Assembly (NCBI RefSeq): GCF_018873765.1
Contig: NC_057925.1
Span: forward strand, 46,221,010 to 46,285,009
Direction of reading: 5' to 3'
Source of the DNA: Telopea speciosissima
Taxonomy: Eukaryota; Streptophyta; Magnoliopsida; Proteales; Proteaceae
Length of the DNA: 64,000 bases
Below are positions 55,531 to 64,000 of the stretch, piece after piece; the first letter of the stretch is position 1, and the number at the start of each line of letters is the position of its first letter. A program made the position numbers and the translations under genes. A model generated the notes under the pieces. It had not been told where the DNA came from. It made no database searches and saw only the letters and a program-made list of their open reading frames with translations.

Positions 55531-56011
55531 TGGAGTGAGCATTCTTTGTGGGAGAGCATGGCCCTTGCTCCCAAACCTAGGAGTGCACAAATGACCATCA
55601 TGCCTCGAAGTCCCCCTTGGTTGTTGTACGCACACACTCTCCCATCAGCTGAGGTGCAGGAGTAGGGGGCCACACTCTCGGCCAAGCTCCTTTTTCCTTG
55701 AAAAAAATGAAGAAATGATATTCATCTATCTTAAACATGAAAAAAAAAAATAAAAATTGAAATGAAACCCTATAATGATGTAAAAAACAACGGAAAGAGT
55801 AAGTAAACAATCACATAACGTAAGAATATACATGATTTGACAAAATGCCTATGTCGATAGGAGAGATGAGAGCAATTTCACCGAGGAAGAAACCATAATA
55901 AACCTCCATAGCAATAATTTATAGGAAAACTAAAAGATACAAAATTTTCAAATTATCCCTATATAAATCTTTCTGAACTTTACGGGCTTTTAACGACACT
56001 TTGCAAGCAGC
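55531..56011. other. Family D-like MITE fragment and flank
   Basis: 55536-55690 has GGGAGAGCATGGCCC and GGGGGCCACACTCTCGGCC as loosely inverted arms. The rest, to 56011, is AT-rich without features. Confidence 0.4.
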
Positions 56012-56473
56012 CCGCAACCCCCTCTGGACTCGACAAATGGTGGTCTGGGTTTTTTACTGAGAGATCATCTGGGAACTCCTCTTGTGGCTATTTCAATCCC
56101 AACAACCTTTTCAGAAGCTCTGGTAGGTGAACCGTTGGCAGTTCGTAAAGGTTTGAAATGGACTTCGGAAGTGAATCTCGCTCAGGTGATGGTGGAGTCT
56201 GACTGCGAAGTGCTTATCAAGATCATGCATGACACATCTGTTCCTGTTCCTATCTTTGTGGAAGAGATTATTCATGACATCCGCACATTTGGAGACAGTT
56301 TCGACTCATGCTCATTTAAATTTATTACTAGGAATGCTCACTTAGTAGCTCATTCCCTAGCTAGGCAGGCCTTGTCTATGGCAAGTAAGACAATATGGCC
56401 TAATGCCTCTCCTTGGCTGATTGATATCTGTAATCAAGATGTTGTGTGTATGCTTGCCCTTGTTCTCAATTGA
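56012..56473 (+). pseudogene. RNase H-like (RVT_3) domain of a LINE, truncated
   Basis: The frame from about 56021 reads GGLGFLLRDHLGTPLVAIS (start of an RNase H fold), then EPLAVRKGLKWTSEVNLAQV and MVESDCEVLIKIM. Next come ITRNAHLVAHSLARQAL and a Trp/Pro-rich end, stop at 56471-56473. These are the blocks of the plant retrotransposon-type RNase H (E of the EALAxRxGL helix, D of VESD, the RxxNxxAH block). The polymerase and the first strand with its Asp are missing. The remaining 150 codons are open. It is a LINE remnant upstream of MAP65, or a derived stand-alone RNase H gene, which is less likely. Confidence 0.7.
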
Positions 56474-56589
56474 ATTGCCTTCCACCAAAACACAAAAAAA
56501 AAAATCCACATAATACAAGACACCAAGCCTCAAGAAGTTGCATTTAGAAACCGTCTTAGTTTTCACATCTCTCTTTCTCTCCGGTTCTT

Positions 56590-56815
56590 GATCTTGGTAT
56601 CGGTTGGATCGGCTGATACAGATCGGGATTGCCTAGACTTAGACAAATATGACACTTTTGTCCCTATTTTCTTATAAAAAAAACCTATTTTTTTTTACAT
56701 TTTTATCTCTATCCGTACAGCTGGATCGGATTGGTATCGAGATTAGTCTTGACCGATATCGATCCGATCCGGCCAAAATCGGCCAATCCGATCCGATACC
56801 TCAAACCATGCTCTA
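56590..56815. mobile_element. CATGGTTT-family repeat, inverted partial copy
   Basis: GGTATCGGTTGGATCGGC at the left and CCGATACCTCAAACCATG at the right, with a TTTTGTCCCTATTTTC core, match the family of 36470. The left terminus is lost. Confidence 0.55.
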
Positions 56816-56999
56816 AACATAAAAATTCCAAAGAAAAAACAAAATTGCATCCTTGCATTGGTAACGACTGCGTGGCGACCATTGAACGTTGAGAAATACT
56901 GACTCCAGTCAAAGTTCAAGGGGCAAATAAGTAAAATGGAGTTAGGAAATTTAGCGAAAGCGAAATATTTTAGAGATTTGCGGGAGATTCAGATAATAA

Positions 57000-58276
57000 G
57001 ATATAATTTGAGGTAATAATGGTCCCCACCACTTCTCTGTATCTTTCTTCTACTCCAGTCTGTTACTCTGTGAGCTCTGTCCTTTGTTCTTGAATCGCTT
57101 CCCACTCTACCTGTTTCTGGTCTGGTCTCCCGACCCTCTACACGCACATTGAGACGAAATCGCTTCGATCTGAAATACCAAAACCCTCAAATCCAAGCTC
57201 CAACCACGATCTTGGTAAGTCTCACTTCACTTCTGCATTTGTCCGATCCTTGGGCTTTTTGTGTTGTGTGGTTGTTGGGAATTGTTACAGTTCCTTTCAC
57301 GTGAACCCTTGGTGGAGAGTGGAGACTGTCCTTCTCCGGAATCGAAATGTCTTTGATCTGCGAGTGGTAAAGTTTTGATTTTTACGAGTTTCTCTGGTGT
57401 TGATAATGATGAATGTTGTAGGGTTTTATGGACTGGAATTGGATTCATGGGTTGATTCAGTGAGGGTTTATGTTCTGCTTTAATGCTTGAATGTTGTTCA
57501 TCTTCGTGTTGACTGTTTCTGAGCTAGTGATCCTCTTTTTCTTTTTTTTGGTTTAATTAATTTCGGAGTCGTAGGTATTGGTTGTTTTCGAGTAGTTTTT
57601 AGTTGAGTGATTAATGCGTTTCTCTTTCTTCAGCAACTTGTTTCTGATGTTCAAGATTTTGACTTGAGAAGTCGTTTTCTTTTGCTTCATCTCTTGAAAG
57701 CTCTTTCTCTAGTTGTGCCAAGAGTAGTTCAAGTAAGATTAATTAGAGATGTGTACCTTTTAACAACTTACAAGGTCTTCGATCCAGATTTTTGGTTCCG
57801 TGTGTTAATTGGGAAAGCTGGTAGATTTTTATCTCTTCATACTTCAGTTTTTGAGAAGTTTGATTTCTATTGAGCTGATCAAAGGATTTCACTTGATGGA
57901 TATGCTACATTTTTCTTGGAATTCCATCTTCCCTTCCGCACCAGCTTATTAGTGTTTCCTACTTTACTTCTACTTTTATAGTCTTTGCTTCTTTCACAAT
58001 GCTTTATTAGTGGATAACTTAGACGATAACCCTAAACAAGTAGATCATTAAACTAGGGCAGGCAATGATTGCTTTAATTTGCAAGATTTCATGATCTTCT
58101 TAATTGACCAGCGGTGTTGGTTTTCAGATTTGATAGAATAAGGGTTGTAAGTACTCCGTTTATCTAGTGAAGGGCTACATTTGTCTAGGAATATAAAGTA
58201 TGCAGAACTGCCACTTCTTTGTACTGTTTATTGAGTCTCTCTTGAGAGTGTCTTCTGAATTCTGTGTATATTGCAG
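57000..58276 (+). other. MAP65 promoter-proximal region, leader exon and 5'-UTR intron
   Basis: The sequence about 57030-57214 (pyrimidine-rich, CTTTCTTCTACTCC) is a likely leader exon ending at a strong donor, TTG|GTAAGT (57215). The matching acceptor TATATTGCAG ends at 58276, 29 nt before the ATG. The 1.06-kb intron in the 5' UTR is T-rich and has an incidental 88-codon ORF (57607). The exact start site is not visible. Confidence 0.55.
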
Positions 58277-58305
58277 GTGAGGTTGTTCTTTCTTCAAAAT
58301 TTCTA

Positions 58306-61300
58306 ATGGCAGTCACGGATGTTCAGAATCCTCTTCTTGGAGTAACAACTTGCGGTTCTCTGCTGCAGCAGTTGCAGGCAATTCATTTTAAACTTTTGTA
58401 CCTTGCAATTTTTCTTTCAAATGGTTATTCTTTACATTTTACGAGCACTTTTTTTCTTTGGGCCTGTAGCAATGCTTTGAGAAACAGAGGAAATGACAAA
58501 TAAATACTACGTTTGCATTGCAGAAAATATGGGATGAGGTTGGTGAGAGTGATGAGGAACGTGATATGATGCTACTTCAGTTAGAGCAGGATTGCTTAGA
58601 TGTTTACAAAAGGAAAGTTGACCAGGCTGCAAAGTCAAGGGCACATCTTCTCCAGGCTTTGGCAGATGCCAAATCTGAACTCTCCAGACTTCTCTCAGCT
58701 TTGGGAGAGAAAAATTTTGTTGGAATGGTGAGTACACGCCAACTTATGTGGATTGGATTGTCTTATTTATGATTCTCATTGTTATGATGTTGAATAGCCT
58801 CAAAGGTGAAACTTTTTTTTTTTTAAATTGTAATTGACTTACATGCCTGAGCTTACTGGGATACCATTTTTTCACAAGGGTTGGGAACTTGAGATAACTG
58901 ATGCCTCTATTGTTATTTTACAGCCTGAGAAGACAATGGGTACAATTAAAGAACAACTTGCTGCAATAGCCCCAGTATTGGAACAACTATGGAAGCAGAA
59001 AGAGGAGAGAATAAAGGAATTTTCCAATGTACTGTCACAGATTCAGAAGATATGTTCAGAGATTGCTGGGAATTTAAGACTTAGTGAGCAGGGAGAGAAT
59101 TCTGCAGTTGATGAAGCTGATCTGTCCTTGAAGAAGTTTGATGAATTTCATACTCAACTCCAAGAACTTCAGAAAGAAAAGGTAGCTGTTTGTCCTCTTT
59201 CAGTGATTCATTAGTTCAAACTTCAAAGTGGTTAGCAGCTGATTTCTGGAATTTAGATGATTGTTTGAACTCTTGCACGTTGGGTTGAATATGGCCTGTT
59301 ACCTTGCAGAGTGACAGGCTCCACAAGGTTCTTGATTTTGTAAGCACTGTGCATGATCTTTGTGCTGTCTTAGGGATGGATTTCTTCAGTACCATTACTG
59401 AAGTTCATCCGAGCTTAAATGATTCTGTTGGTGTACAATCCAAGAGCATTAGCAATGACACTCTATCCAGGCTGGCTAAGACTGTACTGGCACTAAAAGA
59501 AGACAAGAAACAGAGACTGCTGAAGGTAATTCTTTTATTATTGCATCTCTTTAACTATAGCTTGCTGAACAACACTAGATTCTTCTGTGGGAAACAATTT
59601 TACCTAGGCATAGACTCCTGTGATTCTGTCAAACATGGGAATCCTAGAAAACCTGGCTACTGAGATCTCCCATGATGTTTAGGTGCTAAGAGCTTTAGCT
59701 AGAGTTTCTGAGTGCCAGCTGCAATCCCAACATATCCACCTCCTATATCTTGCTTGGGTCTGGCACAGCTTGAAAGCACCACTCATAAATATAAAAAACT
59801 TACCTAACAAATATGAGCATGTAAAATTATATGCATAATATTGATGAATTATTTAGGTTAGGCTCCGTTTGTTTTGACATAAAGCGGATGGAAGTTTAAA
59901 GAAAAAGAAGGAAATTAAAGTATCAAATTCTAGAGTTTGTTTTGTTGGAACTAGGAAGTAGAATAAAGACATTTCAAGATTTACTGTGGGGCTCAATTAT
60001 TTTATGCCCAAATCATGTCAAATAGTTGAAGGGAAGAAAAATATTTCCTTTATTTACTTTGGAGCATTTTACATTAAAAGATAGCTCATAGCTGTTTGAT
60101 ATCTTTGTATTTTTATAGATTTCTTTCAAAACTTGTTTGATTAATAGCTAGTTGTTGCTATATCATGCCTGAAGTGAACTGTGTGGCTTTAATATGGTGA
60201 TTTTTCCACTGTTCCGTGTTGATACATTTTATTCAAGAAATATATTTACCTATCCACTTTAGTCATCTATGATATCATCCCATCCTTGATAAAGGAGAGA
60301 TTCGGCTTGTCTTTTCCTACCCTTCACTCGCTTGTGTGTGTGTGTGCCTATAACTAAGACATGTAAGGAAAACAGTCTGTACTGTTGAATGTCGCGTATA
60401 TTTCGTTTCCAGGAGGCATGAATACAGTGTGAAAATTCAGCATATGGATGTATCTATGTATGTATGCATGTATAAAATGTGAGCAATGTGGAGTCATGTA
60501 GTGTGGAAATATGGCTTTCTGTCTGTTTAAGATAGTTCTATACATTGTGAAGAAAAAATTGTACATGCACTACATACATGGATTTACTTTTCATGCACCC
60601 TGACATTATGACCTACTACTTTTTCCCGCTCTCTCTTACATGCAAGGAATACGCCAAGATCTTTGACACACCTTGTTACCTGATTCTGGACTAACAATAT
60701 CCACTTCTTTTCAGCTTCAAGAGCTGGCAGCACAACTCATTGATCTATGGAACCTGATGGATACTCCAGCGGAGGAACGGAGTTTGTTTGATCATGTTAC
60801 CTGTAACATCTCAGCTTCGGTAGATGAGGTCACTGTCCCTGGGGCCCTTGCTCTTGACCTGATTGAGCAGGTTAGAAAAGTTAACTGCTTTCCTTATCTG
60901 CTGAGGCTATCTTGTGTGGATTAAACTAGTGTGACCTCTTCCTTTTATGTATTTCCCCTCTGTGAAGGCTGAAGTGGAAGTTGAAAGGCTAGATCAGCTA
61001 AAAGCCAGCAGGATGAAGGAGATTGCTCTAAAAAAACAAGCTGAGCTTGAAGAGATATATGCCAGGGCTCACATAGAAATAGATTCAGAGACTGCTCGAG
61101 AAAAAATCATGGCCATGATTGATTCTGGGAATATTGAGCCCTCGGAATTGTTGGCTGACATGGATAATCAGATTGTAAAAGCAAAAGAGGAGGCACTCAG
61201 CAGAAAAGATATATTGGACAAAGTTGAAAAATGGATGTCTGCCTGTGAAGAAGAGAGTTGGCTTGAAGACTACAATCGGGTAAATATACTTTTTTCTTGG

Positions 61301-63422
61301 TCCAACAATCTTATGCTTTTTCTATATGCCATGTTGGGATTAGGAGCTTTGCCAGAACAGCATATATCTGTAATACGATTCTGTGCAGATTTTCTAGCTT
61401 CTTGGGTTTCGAAGTTTTGCAAGGATCATCGAGCTTACCTGAGGTGTTTCTATTCTGATGGGAGTTGTTATTTGTTGAAATATTTTGGTCACATTGCATG
61501 CAATGAACAAAGAGGCTGACTCTTTTAGTCTTTTTCATTATTTGCTACCTAGAGCTAGAAGCCTAGAACCAAGTTGTGCGGTAATATGCACCAAGTTTGG
61601 CTCTATTGAGTGATGCCATTTGATCTACGTAGAAATCTCTTTGGCTGGAAATCTGCCTTGTGGGACTTTCTAAGGTGATCAACATTCTCTCTTGACCATA
61701 CAGGAAACGACTTTTGGTAGTCCTGAGTAATACAACAGGTGGGTGTTGGAATCATCTCAAGAGGTCAATTTCTGGCCGTAATAGTTCCTTTGAATCACGG
61801 CATGCCCTGAGATAGGGCCATGAATGGATTCAACTAATCTGATGACAAGTCCAATCTAACATTACCATCTGGGGTTCTGGGACATGTGATATAGTTTTCA
61901 TGACTCGGATCCATCTGGATCAACCTTTGTTCCAATCCATGTCATGGTTTGAGGAATCGGTATCGGATCGGCTGGATTGGTATTGACAGAGGCCGATACC
62001 AATTCCTGGCCGATCCCAGATCGATGGATTGATACGGATCAAGGGTAAATAAGCAAAAGAAATCCGATTCTTGAAGAAAAAAGGGGTAAATCCGTTCGAT
62101 CCGCATCAATATCGGTTGAGACCGGTTCTGTATCCTGTACCGATACCGATTCCTAAATCCCTGGGGTTTCATGCCCAGATTTTTATTGAGTCATTTGTGC
62201 TCATGAAGCTATTGTTCAGTAGAAGGGTTGGTCTTTATTGGGAAAGTGGAGAATATATAAAGCAAACCAAGATCCCTCTCTTCCTCCCCCTCCTCCCCCC
62301 CCCCCTCCGCAAACACACACACACACACACACAACAATTCTGAGAGATGTGTAAAAACAACAAAAACATTGATATCAATATGTGTAGTTTCTATTTTCTA
62401 TGGAACTTTAGTTCTTTAATGTGGGCCTTCTGTAACAGGACGAAAACAGGTATAACTCAAGCAGAGGGGCACACTTAAATCTCAAGCGTGCGGAAAAAGC
62501 TCGCATTCTGGTTAATAAAATTCCAGGTATGTTCATAGTTTGGCTTGGATTTTATTCGTGTGTTGCCTTGAGTCTTTAATTGTTTGGCAATCAGTCGGAG
62601 ATGGGTTGAGGGGTGAATGGATGTGTTCTTCATTTTTGTATTTCTGAGTGCATCAATGTTTTGGACTGTAATCATCCCTCAAGATTATTAACTGTCTTCT
62701 TGCCCTTTTAGCTCTGGTTGACACCTTGGTGGCAAAGATTCGAGCATGGGAAGAGGAACGTGATATACCATTTACTTACGACGGAGTACCTCTCCTTGCC
62801 ATGTTGGATGAATATGCCATACTCAGGCAAGATAGGGAAGAAGAGAAGCGGAGAATGAGGGTAAGTAGGACGAAATTCTGTCTGCTCTTCTTTGTTCTAT
62901 TAGAGGTATGGATATGGTGATGAGGGAAATCCAAGCTCTTCATAGCCCAAACAGGCATGCTTAGCTTTCCAATGCAATGAGTTGTGTTCCACAGTATGTT
63001 CCTTGGTGCCCCGAGCAACTGAGTTATGCCCATTCATGCATATGGCTAGAATTGCTCTGATGATTAATTTGGTCACTAATGGTGGAGCTTATGTACAGGA
63101 CCAGAAAAAGTTCCATGAGCAACTAGGTACAGAACAAGAAGCCGTGTTTGGTTCAAAGCCAAGCCCCAGCCCCAGCAGACAATCACTTGGTAGTAGTACA
63201 AAGAAGGTGGTAGGCCCACGAGCCAATGGAGGTGCAAATGGTACTCCCACTACCAGCAGAAGATTATCTTTGAATGCGCATCAAAATGGTGTCAAGTCTA
63301 CTACCAAAGATGGGAAGAGAGAAACTCACCGGCCGGTGGCTCCTGTAAACTATGTTGTGATATCGAAGGAGGATGCTGCTTCACATGTTTCAGGCACTGA
63401 CCCAATTCCGGCTTCGCCATGA
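58306..63422 (+). CDS. MAP65-1: 65-kDa microtubule-associated protein (MAP65-1/2-like)
   Basis: The coding exons are 58306-58377, 58524-58727, 58924-59181, 59310-59525, 60715-60870, 60968-61279, 62439-62526, 62712-62860 and 63099-63422. They total 1779 nt and encode 592 aa (Arabidopsis MAP65-1 is 587). The start [12 protein letters not shown] is the family N-terminus. Residues 25-300 are the coiled-coil dimerising rod ([36 protein letters not shown]). Residues about 300-490 form the conserved microtubule-binding domain ([49 protein letters not shown]). A basic Ser/Pro-rich tail carries [12 protein letters not shown] and SRRLSLNA, where kinases act in homologues. The protein cross-links antiparallel microtubules in the cell cortex and phragmoplast. 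All splice phases fit. Intron 1 of the coding part starts with GC (CAG|GCAATT) instead of GT. The gene appears intact. MAP65-1 versus -2 orthology is not certain. Confidence 0.95.
61945..62170. mobile_element. CATGGTTT-family hAT-type repeat in a MAP65 intron
   Basis: CATGGTTTGAGGAATCGGTA at the left and TACCGATACCGATTCCTAAA toward the right are inverted, with an AATAAGCAAAAGAAATCCG core. The right terminus (GGGGTTTCATG) is imperfect and no 8-bp duplication is clear. It lies in the intron between exons ending 61279 and starting 62439. A CA microsatellite follows at 62311-62333. Confidence 0.6.
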
Positions 63423-64000
63423 TAGTTACTCATTGAGGAGGCTTTTGTAGTGTAGGTCTACAATTTGTGCGATAACATTATGAATGTAGTTGTTTGGGTA
63501 GAGGAATTAATGTGTTCTAAATCATTATCATCAAACTGGTCAGAGCTGTATAATGTGATACTGGAAGGCACAGGATTGTATAAGCCCTAGTACATCTTGA
63601 TCCATCTGTATTATGTAATCTTTGTCCTCGTTCAATACAAAACCATTGAACAATGTAGTAGAAATCTTCAAAATGGATCTTGAATTGGTTTTGCTCTGAG
63701 TTTTCCTTCAAGAGAAACTCTTAATCCATGGGTTTTGGCGGATAAATAGGGAATTGTCTAAATAGGCCATGTGTCAAGTTTCAGCTTCAAATTCAATTTT
63801 TTAGTCTCCCATCGAAGTCGAACTCTCAGTTCAATTCGAAACAGTTGGAATCAGCCTTCTAATCTGATTTTTAAATCACTCTTGTCATGTGTTCAAATCA
63901 CTAGTCATGTCTTCGTGGGAACCAGATAACGCATTTGAAAGGACGGGAAGGAAAAGGATTACTTTACATCACAATTGTAGTTTATCCTTACGATAATAGT
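63423..64000 (+). other. MAP65 3' UTR and downstream flank
   Basis: The 3' UTR extends from the TGA. TGTATTATGTAATC and TTCAATACAAAACC near 63608-63645 are likely near-upstream polyadenylation signals, giving a ~200-250 nt UTR. Beyond 63700 nothing was recognised. Confidence 0.4.

Noticed and set aside
57607..57873. 88-codon ORF before MAP65 as a separate gene
   Set aside because: Lies in the 5'-UTR intron, has no recognised domain and is flanked by good splice sites of MAP65.
1..64000. CRISPR array, operon, riboswitch or bacterial defence system
   Set aside because: The spliced plant genes and transposons show a nuclear plant genome; no regularly spaced short repeats with unique spacers were seen.

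Overview
The window is nuclear DNA from a flowering plant, most likely a eudicot. The evidence is GT-AG spliced genes with plant-only orthologues (DUF506, IBR5, MAP65), Au-type SINEs, plant-style solo LTRs and dense small DNA transposons. It is AT-rich and repeat-dominated. I cannot name the species. No bacterial, organellar or intact viral sequence was seen.

Three genes look complete and were traced exon by exon. (1) A DUF506/PDDEXK_6 protein on the minus strand (4055 to 2397, 2 exons, 321 aa). (2) The dual-specificity phosphatase IBR5 on the minus strand (31378 to 14493, 5 exons, 269 aa). Its 810-bp coding sequence is spread over 16.9 kb because introns 1, 2 and 4 are filled with transposons. 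(3) A MAP65-1-like microtubule bundler on the plus strand (coding 58306 to 63422, 9 coding exons, 592 aa), with a separate 5' leader exon and one apparent GC-AG intron. The genes belong to unrelated pathways (unknown/root-hair-related, auxin-ABA signalling, cytoskeleton) and form no cluster.

Layout. 1-1.6 kb: Mutator-like element with a calmodulin-like EF-hand fragment. 2.4-4.2 kb: DUF506 gene and its TATA box. 4.6-13 kb: hAT remnants and a repeatedly duplicated ~2 kb block carrying several MITEs. 13.4-13.7 kb: disrupted plastid pyruvate dehydrogenase E2 tail. 14.5-31.4 kb: IBR5, whose introns hold solo LTRs, SINEs, hAT MITEs and a Harbinger-like element that carries a broken TMCO1-like gene. 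32.5-39 kb: SINE, nested MITEs and a 358-bp triplicate. 39.6-41.4 kb: Mutator-like element around a SnRK2 kinase first-exon fragment. 41.5-45.4 kb: ~4 kb Harbinger-like element with a tRNA-like sequence whose anticodon arm is a long palindrome. 45.4-56.5 kb: MITEs, a 1.5-kb tandem duplication and a LINE RNase H remnant. 57-63.7 kb: MAP65.

The main story is gene-fragment capture (CML, E2, TMCO1, SnRK2) and a rich set of short foldback transposons. Target-site duplications can be read directly for many of them. At several sites a duplicated copy of the flanking DNA preserves the empty site. All autonomous transposase or polymerase genes are missing or broken.
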